A stretch of 64,000 nt of DNA from Leptotrichia sp. OH3620_COT-345 (GTDB lineage Bacteria > Fusobacteriota > Fusobacteriia > Fusobacteriales > Leptotrichiaceae): contig NZ_RQYW01000004.1 of NCBI RefSeq assembly GCF_003932895.1, positions 62,001 to 126,000 on the forward strand, written 5' to 3'. Position numbers and translations under genes: made by a program. The notes beneath the pieces are model-generated. The model saw nothing but the letters and a program-made list of their open reading frames with translations. It had not been told where the DNA came from and ran no database searches. Shown here piece by piece: positions 28,345 through 36,796 of this stretch (position 1 is its first letter; every line of letters begins with the position of its first letter).

Positions 28345-29367
28345 TTAGTCCCCCTCATACTGTAAAATGTCATTTTTATTTATATATAAATCAACTACAC
28401 TTCCTATTTCATAATCCCGTTTTCCGTCATCTTTTTCAAGAGTTTTAATTTTATGTCCCTCAGTTTCAAACATATATTTTGTGAACATTCCGTAAAATTC
28501 CTTATCAATTACTTTTCCTTTTATTTTTATATAATTCTCAGAATTATCACTAACAATAGTATTTATTCTTTCAATTCTTATATACCCGTCTTTATCCGTG
28601 TTATAAGAAGTTCCTGAAATTTCATTAAATTTTTTGAGCAGTTTCCTGTCAATTTTATTTATATCCCCTATAAAATTACATACAAATTCAGTTTTTGATC
28701 TATTATATATTTCAAAAGGCGTTCCTATTTGTTCAACTATTCCTCTATTAAATACCGCTATCCTGTCAGATAAAGTAAGTGCCTCTTCCTGATCATGAGT
28801 TACATAAATTGTAGTTATTCCGAATTTTTTCTGAAGTTCTTTCAATTCATTTCTAAGCTGAATACGAAGCTTGGCATCCAAATTGGAAAGGGGTTCATCC
28901 AATACCAGTATTTTTGGCTTTAATATAAGAGCTCTTGCAATGGCAACTCTCTGCTGCTGCCCTCCCGACAGTTCTGATACTTTTTTCCTCAGCTGTACTT
29001 CGTTTAAATCTACTTTTTCAGCTATATCCTTTACTTTTTTATCAATATCTTCCTTTTTTTCTTTTCTCACTCTAAGACCAAATGCAATATTTTCATATAC
29101 TGTCATTGTAGGAAATAAAGCATAGCTTTGAAAAACCATTCCAATTTCTCTTTCTTCAACAGATACATCCGTTATATCTTCACCTTCTATAAAAATTTTT
29201 CCTTTTGTCGGAATTATAAATCCGACCAGACTTCTCAATGTAGTTGTTTTTCCACATCCGGACGGACCGAGTAAAGTAAAAAATTCTCCCTCGTTTATTG
29301 TCATTGTCAAGTCAGGTATGGCAACAAAATCTCCAAATTTTATTTCTATATTTTTAAAATCAATCAT
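28345..29367 (-). CDS. ABC transporter ATP-binding protein (FbpC/AfuC-like)
   Basis: 340 residues: Walker A GPSGCGKTTT, Q loop MVFQSYALFP, signature LSGGQQQRVAIARAL, Walker B ILVLDEPLSNLD and switch His in VTHDQEEAL; the C-terminal 110 residues are a TOBE-like regulatory domain. It energises the permease encoded one base downstream. The ATG at 29367 follows AAGGAG; an ATG 33 bases upstream lacks a ribosome site. A hairpin 60 bases upstream may set expression relative to the binding protein. Confidence 0.93.
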   Translation of the reverse strand: MIDFKNIEIKFGDFVAIPDLTMTINEGEFFTLLGPSGCGKTTTLRSLVGFIIPTKGKIFIEGEDITDVSVEEREIGMVFQSYALFPTMTVYENIAFGLRVRKEKKEDIDKKVKDIAEKVDLNEVQLRKKVSELSGGQQQRVAIARALILKPKILVLDEPLSNLDAKLRIQLRNELKELQKKFGITTIYVTHDQEEALTLSDRIAVFNRGIVEQIGTPFEIYNRSKTEFVCNFIGDINKIDRKLLKKFNEISGTSYNTDKDGYIRIERINTIVSDNSENYIKIKGKVIDKEFYGMFTKYMFETEGHKIKTLEKDDGKRDYEIGSVVDLYINKNDILQYEGD

Positions 29368-29426
29368 TATGTATTTCTCCTTAATTAAAAGTTTTTTCAT
29401 TTTCTTATTAAATATATATAAACATT

Positions 29427-29446
29427 CAGGGAGAGTAATCTCCCTG
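29427..29446. terminator. Hairpin upstream of the ABC ATPase gene
   Basis: Perfect arms CAGGGAGA and TCTCCCTG around a GTAA loop, 60 bases before the ATPase start. No T-run follows on the minus strand, so it may be an RNA-stabilising or processing hairpin of the operon leader; on the plus strand the T-run is delayed. Confidence 0.45.
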
Positions 29447-29516
29447 CCTCCCTTTTATTTTTAATTTTTTCTCCTAATTTTTCAAAACTTTTTCCAATTT
29501 ACTTCCTGCACTTTTT

Positions 29517-29549
29517 AAAAAAACTTGACAAGAATACTCAAGTTTTTTT
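29517..29549 (-). terminator. Strong bidirectional terminator-like hairpin
   Basis: Twelve-base perfect arms AAAAAAACTTGA and TCAAGTTTTTTT with a 9-base loop. It lies between the binding-protein gene and the ATPase gene, about 400 bases after the former. A second small inverted repeat TTGACAAAAACTGTCAA follows at about 29559-29576. The hairpin would separate binding-protein and ATPase transcripts unless there is read-through. Confidence 0.65.
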
Positions 29550-29775
29550 GTAAAAAGTTTGACAAAAACTGTCAACTCAAATTATTTTTTTATCAAAAAA
29601 TTACAAACTTACTCTACCCAAACAATAATTTTTCTCTACATTAATTCACATATTTTTTATTGAAATAATTTGAATGCCAGAATTTTAAATTAATATTTTA
29701 CTTTTATATTTCTATTATAATCACAGTTTAATTATACTCTTCATTTAAAATTATTTTATATAATTCCCAATTTTT

Positions 29776-29938
29776 CAATATTTAAAATTTTCCGAAAAAG
29801 TATGAAATTATATCAATCGGGAAAATAGCTATCTGAGTACATTGAATTTACTTTTTTCCAGTCATAATGAATGTTTTTAAGGAGTAAAAATTTCGCAATC
29901 TGTAACAGAAGTATGAGGGCAGTAATAGCCCTCACAAA
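29776..29938 (+). repeat. Dispersed intergenic repeat, copy B
   Basis: Blocks in the same order as the 59.4 kb copy: TTTCCGAAAAAGTATGAA, TCGGGAAAATAGCTATCTGA, AAAAATTTCGCAATCTGTAA and TATGAGGGCAGTAATAGCCC. The central hairpin has decayed, but the terminal GAGGGC stem is intact. It ends 3 bases from the 3' end of the binding-protein gene, as copy C does relative to its neighbour. Confidence 0.65.
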
Positions 29939-29941
29939 AAA

Positions 29942-30993
29942 CTATTGCAATATTTGAAGTTCAATTTTTTCAATCCATTTATTTATATTTTCCGATACAA
30001 ATTCCCAATCTATCTCCTGCTTTTTAATAAATGACTTTTCAAATTCTATTATTTTAGGATCTGCCATAGCAAGTGCTTTTGTATTTGCAGGCATGCTTGT
30101 AAACTGTTTGGACCATTCAGCCTGTATTTCAGGTGAACCGAACCATTCTACAAAAGCTTTTGCTTTTTCAAGTTTCTTAGTTCCTTTTACAATACCGAAA
30201 CCTTCTATCACAAAAGGTACTCCCACTTCAGGTCTTACTATTCCTACTTTAACATTATACTGTTCCTCTCTTCCGGCTATACCGCTTGACCATATCTGTC
30301 CCATTCCGATTTTTTTATCAGCTATTTTTGAAAACAGATCTTCTCCTTTTACAGAAGGCACTCCATTTTTAAAATATTCTCCTATTGTTTTCCATCCTTC
30401 TTCAGAAATTCCGAAATCTCCGTTCTCATCTCTATATCTTGTAAGTATTCCGGAAATTACAACTCTTGTTGTACCTCTCCCCAGTCCTGATGGAACTTCA
30501 TATTTTCCTTTAAAATTCGCCGGAAGATCTAGCCAGTCTTTTGGAGCATTATTTTCATCATATTGATTTAATCCATAAACCATAACTATTGCTTGTTTTA
30601 CTATGGCATGATAATATCGTTCAATCCTTCAGTCACTTCCGCAGCCCATTTCGGAACGTATTGTTCAAGCAGATTTTCTTTTTTCAGATTTGAAAAATCC
30701 ATCTGATTCGGACCAAATACTATATCCGCAATAGGATTATTTTTTTCCGCTATAAGTCTGTTTGTTATTTCTCCTCCCCCTGCATCCACAAATTCAAGTT
30801 CAAATCCGGCTTCTTTCGCTTTTTCTTTCAGCCATTCTCCTCTTCCGTCAGTTAATGAATTTGAGTAAACAACTAAAGTTTCATTGCCGCCTTTTTTATT
30901 TTCCTCTCCTGTTTTTCCATCCTCTTTTCCTCCACAACTTACTAAAAATACTAGACTTAATAAACTTAAAATTAACATCCATTTTTGTTTCAT
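29942..30993 (-). pseudogene. Frameshifted ABC substrate-binding lipoprotein (AfuA/FbpA-like)
   Basis: Two open frames together encode one protein. The first part (30993 to about 30601) has a lipoprotein signal with lipobox LVSC and the TLVVYSNSLTDGRGEWLKE start of AfuA-like proteins, then stops after GLNDIIMP. The second (about 30601 to 29942) continues in another frame with IVKQAIVMVYGLNQYDE, which is what homologues have at that point, through to the C-terminus. The 1052-base length is one short of a multiple of three, so a single base is missing near 30602. No homopolymer or slippery site is there. It could be a real inactivation or a sequencing error. Start ATG 30993 after AAGGAG; the GTG at 30996 is possible. 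Confidence 0.85.
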
Positions 30994-31098
30994 CACACAC
31001 TCTCCTTATAATAAATTTTATTTTAATGAATTATATAACAATTTCATGTATACTTAAAATTTATTTATATTTCATTTTAAATATGCATATTCAATATT

Positions 31099-31116
31099 AA
31101 TGTAATCCATTACATT
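31099..31116. promoter_or_regulatory. Probable LacI-type operator of the ABC/GDPD operon
   Basis: AATGTAATCCATTACATT: perfect 8-base arms with a two-base centre, the usual shape of a LacI-family site. It lies just downstream of the -10 box of the binding-protein promoter, where a repressor would block transcription. The cognate regulator is probably the LacI-family protein at the end of the same operon. Confidence 0.6.
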
Positions 31117-31130
31117 ATGATTTCAATTTA

Positions 31131-31158
31131 AGTATACCTCAATTTTTCTTTTTGTCAA
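31131..31158 (-). promoter_or_regulatory. Promoter of the ABC binding-protein gene
   Basis: TTGACA (31153-31158), 16-base spacer and TATACT (31131-31136) on the minus strand. The gap 31159-31498 beyond it is AT-rich with nothing else recognised. Confidence 0.7.
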
Positions 31159-31495
31159 TACTTTTAGTTTGACACTTTTTTAAATTTCTTCCTACATTCA
31201 AATTTTACAGAAATAAATCAATGAATATGTATTAGTTCATGAGCATATTCTATAAATTTTCCCTTTCTTCAGGTACCGACCTTTTATTTACTGAATCCCA
31301 TACTAACAATACTACTATTTTTACTTTTGCCCCTTTTGCTCCTGATGTTTTTGAACCTATTACCCAATTTATTTAAATTCAAATTATAAACTTATATTTT
31401 TATTTTGAACACTCCATTCACCAAAAAATACAAATTTGCTTTAATTGAACAATGATCTTTTACATTCATTCCTGAATTTTTTTAAATATAATAAA

Positions 31496-31520
31496 AAGAG
31501 GGCAGTATACCCTCATAAAA
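31496..31520 (-). terminator. Intrinsic terminator of the potABC operon
   Basis: On the minus strand GAGGGTATACTGCCCTC is followed by TTTTTATTATA, directly after the potC stop. The stem shares the GAGGGC theme seen in other terminators of the window. Confidence 0.8.
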
Positions 31521-31524
31521 AAAG

Positions 31525-32316
31525 TTAACTTAACATATACTTTTGTAATTTTCTGCTTGATAATGAAAGAACTATTGTTCCTATAATAAGTATCGTTGAC
31601 AAAGCATTTATTACGGGAGATACTCCAAACTTAATCATAGAATATATCTGTACAGGAAGTGTATTTGAATTAGTTCCCGTAACAAAGCTCGTAATTACAA
31701 AGTCATCAAGAGAAAGAGTCATAGCCATTAAAAAAGCTGAAACAATCCCCGGCATCATCGATGGTAGCACTACTTTTATCAATGTTTGTATTTCATTCGC
31801 TCCTAAATCTCTTGATGCTTCAACTATGGAATAATCAAATTCGTCAAGTCTTGCCATTATTATAAATAACGAAAATGGAATATTAAATGTAGTATGAGCA
31901 ATAAAAATGGTCATCATCCCCAATTCTACCCCTTTATATAGCCCTACTTGCATATTAAAGAAAATAAGTAGTGAAACTCCTATTATAAGGTCAGGCAGTA
32001 TCAGCGGAATATAATTTAAAAATTTTACATAATTTTTTAGCTTGGAATTATACCATTTTATTGCTATTGCACCGAAAGTTGCTACTAATACGGAAAATAG
32101 AGAAGAAGTTACACCTATTATAAGACTTCTTCCAAAAGCCTGCCATAAATCAGGAGATTTCTGAAAAAGTTCTGCATACCATTTTAAAGAAAATCCACTC
32201 CATGCAAAACTCTTAGAGCTGTTAAATGACAGTGTTACAAGCATAACTATCGGTAAATAAAAAAATATCATTACAAGTACAAAGAAAAATAGGGAAATTC
32301 TTCTTTTTTCATTCAT
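31525..32316 (-). CDS. potC: Spermidine/putrescine ABC transporter permease PotC
   Basis: 263 residues with about six membrane segments and an EAA loop EASRDLGANEIQTLIKVVLP. It forms the channel with PotB. The ATG at 32316 shares its A with the TAA stop of potB (one-base overlap) and has GGAGG ten bases upstream; a longer in-frame start lies inside potB and has no ribosome site. Last gene of potABC. No potD binding-protein gene follows; a terminator comes directly after. Confidence 0.92.
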   Translation of the reverse strand: MNEKRRISLFFFVLVMIFFYLPIVMLVTLSFNSSKSFAWSGFSLKWYAELFQKSPDLWQAFGRSLIIGVTSSLFSVLVATFGAIAIKWYNSKLKNYVKFLNYIPLILPDLIIGVSLLIFFNMQVGLYKGVELGMMTIFIAHTTFNIPFSLFIIMARLDEFDYSIVEASRDLGANEIQTLIKVVLPSMMPGIVSAFLMAMTLSLDDFVITSFVTGTNSNTLPVQIYSMIKFGVSPVINALSTILIIGTIVLSLSSRKLQKYMLS

Positions 32317-33188
32317 TATTTCTCTTCCTCCTTTTCCATTTTCATTGACAGCCACACCCCAAAAGTCGTTATGACTATGAATATTATTGAAATTGCAGAA
32401 GCTACAGGCCAATCCCTTAATTGAAACATTCTGCTTGCTATTATGTTTCCGAGCATTATACCATCAGTCCCTCCTACAAGGTCAGGTACAGCATATGATC
32501 CTATTGCAGGAACAAATGTAAATACTATTGCCGTCACAATTCCCGATTTTATTCCCGGTATAAAAACTCTAAGTAATGCCTGAAATTTATTCGCCCCCAA
32601 ATCACTCGCTGCATCAAGTAATGAAAAATCAAATTTCTCTATAGCTGAATATAAAGGTAGTATGGCATAAGGAAGGAATACATATACACTTATTATTATT
32701 ACGGCATATTTATTATATAACAAAGACAACGGAGTTTTAAGCCCGAATATTTTCATTAAAAGCTGATTTATTATCCCGTTGTTTCCAAGTATGGCAATAA
32801 AAGAAAATATCCTTACAAGAAAATTTGTCCAAAAAGGTATTACTATAAGCAAAAGCCAAAAATTTTTAAATTTTGATCTGGATATATAATATGCTGTCGG
32901 TACAGCCAAGAGTAATGTAATAGCCGTTATCCATATTGATATATTTAATGTTTTTATTACTACTTTTATTACATCACTTGAAGTAAACAATGTCTTGTAT
33001 GCTGTCGCTGTATGTTTTAGAGGCATGGCAATTCCGCCATAAGCACCTTTTTTCAGGAAACTGAAATATATTATAATCAATGTAGGGAATCCGAAAAATA
33101 AAGTCATCCAGAAAGTAAGAGGCAAATAATACATCCATTTAAAAAAGTCTTTTTTTTCATTGATTTTAAGATCCATTTTTTTTGTCAA
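32316..33188 (-). CDS. potB: Spermidine/putrescine ABC transporter permease PotB
   Basis: 290 residues with six membrane segments and the EAA-type loop DAASDLGANKFQALLRVFIPG. The start is TTG at 33188, eight bases after GGAGG, directly after the potA stop; the ATG four codons in is too far from the ribosome site. Works with PotC and PotA. Polyamines are the usual substrate of this family. Confidence 0.92.
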   Translation of the reverse strand: MTKKMDLKINEKKDFFKWMYYLPLTFWMTLFFGFPTLIIIYFSFLKKGAYGGIAMPLKHTATAYKTLFTSSDVIKVVIKTLNISIWITAITLLLAVPTAYYISRSKFKNFWLLLIVIPFWTNFLVRIFSFIAILGNNGIINQLLMKIFGLKTPLSLLYNKYAVIIISVYVFLPYAILPLYSAIEKFDFSLLDAASDLGANKFQALLRVFIPGIKSGIVTAIVFTFVPAIGSYAVPDLVGGTDGIMLGNIIASRMFQLRDWPVASAISIIFIVITTFGVWLSMKMEKEEEK

Positions 33189-34292
33189 TTAGTTCACCTC
33201 CACTAAATAAGCATCTTCATAATGCCAGTAAAAATAAACTTTTTCTTTCCATTCAAACAGTTCCTCTTCAGTCAAAAATTTTCTATGCTGATCATAAGCA
33301 TTGATTATTCTGTTTGCGCCGTCGACTTTTATAAACAGTTTACTCTGAAATCCCGTATATATAACTTCATCTACAGTTCCTTTAATCACTTTATAATTAT
33401 CATTGTCAGTATATCTCGGTTCAGTATCAACTTTTATTTTTTCAGGCCTTAGTGTCAATTTTACTTTATCTCCTATTTTAACAGGTTTATCAAGTTCTAT
33501 TTTAAATCTTCCTAATTCATCATTTTCAGCATATCCGTATTTATCATATACTTCAGTTACTCTTCCCTCTATAAAGTTGGTCTCTCCGATAAAGTCCGCA
33601 ACAAAACCGTCCGCCGGCATTTCATATATTTCATTAGGTGTCCCTATTTGCAGAACTTCCCCTTTATTCATAACAGCTATTCTATCCGATACACTTAGTG
33701 CCTCTTCCTGATCATGAGTTACAAATACAAATGTTATACCTACTTCATCATGAATGGTGTCAAGTTCTATAAGTAATTTCTGTCTTAATTTTGCATCAAG
33801 TGCTGAAAGTGGTTCGTCAAGCAGTAATACATCCGGTTTGCTGATTAATGCCCTTGCTATAGATACTCTCTGTTTCTGACCCCCTGAAAGATTTGAAGGC
33901 ATTTTATTTTTATGTTCCTGTAACCCGACCAATTCCAAATATTTCAACACTTCCCTTTCAATTTCTTTTTTAGATGCTTTCTTTATTTTCAAAGGAAATG
34001 CAACATTTTCAAATACAGTCATATTCGGAAACAGTGCATAGTTTTGAAAAACCGTGTTTACGTTTCTCTGATTAGGGTTCAGATGATCTATAACTTCTCC
34101 ATTTATAGAAATAGAGCCTTTATCAGGTCTTATAAATCCTGCAATCATTCTCAACAATGTCGTTTTACCGCAACCTGACGGTCCTAATAATGAAAAAAAT
34201 TCTCCTTTTTTTATTTCAATATTGATATTTTTTAAGATTTCTTCTTTTCCGAATGTTTTTCCTACATTCTTAATTTCAAGATTTTTTTTCAA
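33189..34292 (-). CDS. potA: Spermidine/putrescine ABC transporter ATP-binding protein PotA
   Basis: 367 residues: Walker A GPSGCGKTTL, Q loop TVFQNYALFP, signature LSGGQKQRVSIARAL, Walker B VLLLDEPLSALD, His switch VTHDQEEAL, and a C-terminal TOBE domain (about 280-360). Start TTG at 34292, six bases after AAAGGAG. First gene of potABC. Upstream is a hairpin directly after a TATAAT box, suggesting regulation in the leader or by an operator. Confidence 0.93.
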   Translation of the reverse strand: MKKNLEIKNVGKTFGKEEILKNINIEIKKGEFFSLLGPSGCGKTTLLRMIAGFIRPDKGSISINGEVIDHLNPNQRNVNTVFQNYALFPNMTVFENVAFPLKIKKASKKEIEREVLKYLELVGLQEHKNKMPSNLSGGQKQRVSIARALISKPDVLLLDEPLSALDAKLRQKLLIELDTIHDEVGITFVFVTHDQEEALSVSDRIAVMNKGEVLQIGTPNEIYEMPADGFVADFIGETNFIEGRVTEVYDKYGYAENDELGRFKIELDKPVKIGDKVKLTLRPEKIKVDTEPRYTDNDNYKVIKGTVDEVIYTGFQSKLFIKVDGANRIINAYDQHRKFLTEEELFEWKEKVYFYWHYEDAYLVEVN

Positions 34293-34340
34293 TGTTTTCT
34301 CCTTTCAACTCCTAACTTTATTAATTTTTTTAACTTAAAA

Positions 34341-34374
34341 AGAAGTTTGTATTTTACAAACTTCTCTGATTATA
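34341..34374 (-). promoter_or_regulatory. potA -10 box and leader hairpin
   Basis: TATAAT (34369-34374, minus strand) lies four to six bases before a stem with ten-base arms AGAAGTTTGT and ACAAACTTCT (34341-34365), followed by TTTTTAAG. The hairpin is at the start of the transcript. It could be an operator or an early terminator controlling potABC. No good -35 was found. Confidence 0.5.
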
Positions 34375-34660
34375 TCATATTATTTCTGAATTTTATATAC
34401 ATTTGAAAAAATATTAAAAGTTATTTTTTTATTTTTCTTTTTCCTTTATTTTTCAGTATTTTTATCCAATTACATTTCCTTTATAATTTTATTCATTTTA
34501 AAAAATATATAAATTATTATTATCTTCATCAATTTATTATTTTTTCTATATTTTTTTATTGTAATATTTCTGAAAAATATTTTATTTTAATTTCACTTTA
34601 TTTATAAGTGAATCAGCAGATTAAATAACATCAAGAAAAAATTTCATGCTATTTCCATTA

Positions 34661-34690
34661 AAAATGACTCTATTATTTTTAAGTCATTTT
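34661..34690 (-). terminator. Terminator of the TauE-family gene
   Basis: Arms AAAATGACT and AGTCATTTT with an 11-base loop about 30 bases after the stop; T residues follow on the minus strand. The rest of 34375-34660 is AT-rich with nothing recognised. Confidence 0.6.
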
Positions 34691-34721
34691 CTGTAATTTC
34701 TATAAATAATATTTTTAAAAA

Positions 34722-35498
34722 TTATCCTGTAAATACATTATATAGTGATACAAACAATAATGCCGTTATTAAAGCTATATAAAATTTTTCTATTTTCCCG
34801 CTATCCAGTTTTTGATTAATCATTGTTCCGATAAAACCTCCCGCCACTGCGGAAATACATATAAACGGGATAAAAAAGAGATTATAGGAATGTATTTTAT
34901 TTGAAAAAATAACACTTCCCAGCTTTGATATCTGTGCAAAAAATATTGTAGCTATAGAATAAACAGTAGCTTCTTTCATAGTATAGGAAAATAGAAACAT
35001 TAACAGAGCAACATTTAAAGGTCCTCCTCCTATTCCTAAAAATACCGATACTGTTCCTAAGAAAAATCCCGCTATGAAAATAGAAAAAATATTTTTCATA
35101 CGATAAGATTTTATCTTACTTTTGTTAAAAGTATAAATTAATATACATACAAGAGTAAGTCCTAGCATTCCGGCCTGAACAGTTTTTACTGTTCCATTTT
35201 CATATAAGTTCGCAAATTTATTGAAAATACTTTCTCCTACCAACCCTCCTATTAATGAACCGAAAGAAATCCAGAAAATAACTTTTATATGAAATCCGAA
35301 ACCGTTTTTCATCTGTTTAAATATTGATACAATACTCATTGTAAATACCGCAACTGATGAATAAAAACCTATTTCACTCATAGTATGAAACCCTACCATA
35401 TCAAAAAGAGGTTTTATTACCACTCCTCCTCCAAGTCCTGAAATTGCTCCGAGTGTAGTTGCAGCAAATATAACAGCTGTATATATTAAAATTATCAT
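34722..35498 (-). CDS. TauE/SafE family membrane transporter
   Basis: 258 residues with about eight membrane segments. Duplicated family motif: GAISGLGGGVVIKPLF near residue 20 and FLGIGGGPLNVALLMFLF near residue 152. Proteins of the family export or import sulfite, sulfoacetate and other organic anions. The ATG at 35498 has only a weak ribosome site. Located after the two chromate-transporter genes but with a 73-base gap. Substrate unknown. Confidence 0.85.
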   Translation of the reverse strand: MIILIYTAVIFAATTLGAISGLGGGVVIKPLFDMVGFHTMSEIGFYSSVAVFTMSIVSIFKQMKNGFGFHIKVIFWISFGSLIGGLVGESIFNKFANLYENGTVKTVQAGMLGLTLVCILIYTFNKSKIKSYRMKNIFSIFIAGFFLGTVSVFLGIGGGPLNVALLMFLFSYTMKEATVYSIATIFFAQISKLGSVIFSNKIHSYNLFFIPFICISAVAGGFIGTMINQKLDSGKIEKFYIALITALLFVSLYNVFTG

Positions 35499-35571
35499 TT
35501 TATTTTCGTACTAAGAGTATTGTTTTCTCTACACACACAACTACTCCCATACCTTTCTCCTTCCCTTCCTG

Positions 35572-36099
35572 TCAGTAAATCAGAACTCCCATCAAAGCAA
35601 CTATAACCGTTATAATAATGGGGTTTATTTTCCATTTCAAAAATACCGTCATTGTTATTCCGAATATTATAAAACTTTTTATATCAATGAAATTTTTTCT
35701 GTCCATTAAAAGTAAAGTCGCAGATAATATAAGCCCTACGACTACCACCCGCAAGCCTTTAAAAGCTCTGCTTATATATTTATTATCCTTAAATTTCAAA
35801 AAAAACATACTGAATATTGTCATTATTATAAGGGATGGAGTTATAAGACCGATAGTTGCGACTGCAGCTCCGACCGCATTCCCCGTCACAAGATAACCTA
35901 CATATGTAGAAGCATTTATCGATATAGGACCGGGAGTCACTTGTGAAACCGCCACAATATCAGTAAACTCAGGAACTGTAATCCAACTATGTACCTCGAC
36001 TACTTCCTTCTGTATTAAAGGTAAAATAGCATATCCTCCTCCAAAACTGAAAAGGCCTATTTTAAAAAAAGTAATGAATAATACCCATAAAGTTTCCAA
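35572..36099 (-). CDS. Chromate transporter ChrA domain protein, second half
   Basis: 175 residues, about six membrane segments. Family motif FSFGGGYAILPLIQKEV near the N-terminus and VSQVTPGPISINASTYVGY. This short single-domain ChrA type occurs in pairs that act together as one transporter. The start is taken as TTG at 36099, after GGGGAG and two bases beyond the stop of the first half; an ATG at 36132 lies inside the upstream gene and lacks a site. Role in chromate efflux is by family; the native substrate may differ. Confidence 0.88.
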   Translation of the reverse strand: METLWVLFITFFKIGLFSFGGGYAILPLIQKEVVEVHSWITVPEFTDIVAVSQVTPGPISINASTYVGYLVTGNAVGAAVATIGLITPSLIIMTIFSMFFLKFKDNKYISRAFKGLRVVVVGLILSATLLLMDRKNFIDIKSFIIFGITMTVFLKWKINPIIITVIVALMGVLIY

Positions 36100-36101
36100 A
36101 T

Positions 36102-36644
36102 TTATTTCTCCCCTTTCTGAAATATCATCCATACATTACCTGCTACTGCTCCTGAAATAATTATAAGTATAGGAGGAAATTTAAAATAAGAAACTGATAT
36201 AGCAATTGCCAAAACGATAAATACAGTTATTTTGTTTATTCCTGCTTGTTTGCCTATAGTGTAAACACTTGCACCGATAAGGGCAGCTACCATAGGTCTT
36301 ATTGCTTTAAATGCCTTTATTACATAGATATTGTCCTGAAAATTACTGAACAGGGAAGCTAACAGCCATATTACCAGAAAAGCAGGTAAAACCGCTCCTA
36401 AAACCGTTACAAACATTCCTAAATATTTTTTTATTTTAAACCCTGCAAATACTGCCATATTTATTGCTAAAACTCCGGGAGCAGACTGTGCTAATGCAAG
36501 CAGACTTATAAATTCCTCTTTCTCTATCCACTTTTTCTTATCTACGATTTCATTTTGGATAAGAGGAACCATTGCATAACCTCCACCAAGAGTAAATGCA
36601 CCTATTTTAAAAAATATCCAGAACAGCTCAAAATATATTCTCAT
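36102..36644 (-). CDS. Chromate transporter ChrA domain protein, first half
   Basis: 180 residues with about six membrane segments. Family motif FTLGGGYAMVPLIQNEI and LAQSAPGVLAINMAVFAG. The ATG at 36644 follows AAGGAG at good spacing; a longer in-frame start at 36704 has none. It is paired with the second half two bases downstream. The two proteins are homologous, as expected for the short-chain ChrA pair with opposite membrane topology. Confidence 0.88.
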   Translation of the reverse strand: MRIYFELFWIFFKIGAFTLGGGYAMVPLIQNEIVDKKKWIEKEEFISLLALAQSAPGVLAINMAVFAGFKIKKYLGMFVTVLGAVLPAFLVIWLLASLFSNFQDNIYVIKAFKAIRPMVAALIGASVYTIGKQAGINKITVFIVLAIAISVSYFKFPPILIIISGAVAGNVWMIFQKGEK

Positions 36645-36796
36645 TATACTCCTTATTATTTTCTTCCAAATCACGGTTCTATAGCCAGATACCATATAAA
36701 TCAATAATTTTCATTATTATATTTTTATATTTTTTTACTATTAATTCAATTTGATATATTCATCTTGCAATCAACTTTTTTCTTATCTTACCGATA

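Noticed and set aside
30093-30566. 157-codon open frame on the plus strand
   Set aside because: Antisense shadow of the binding-protein gene; the minus-strand frame has clear homology.
29942-30993. Programmed ribosomal frameshift in the binding-protein gene
   Set aside because: No slippery heptamer or downstream stimulator at the break near 30602; a missing base is simpler.
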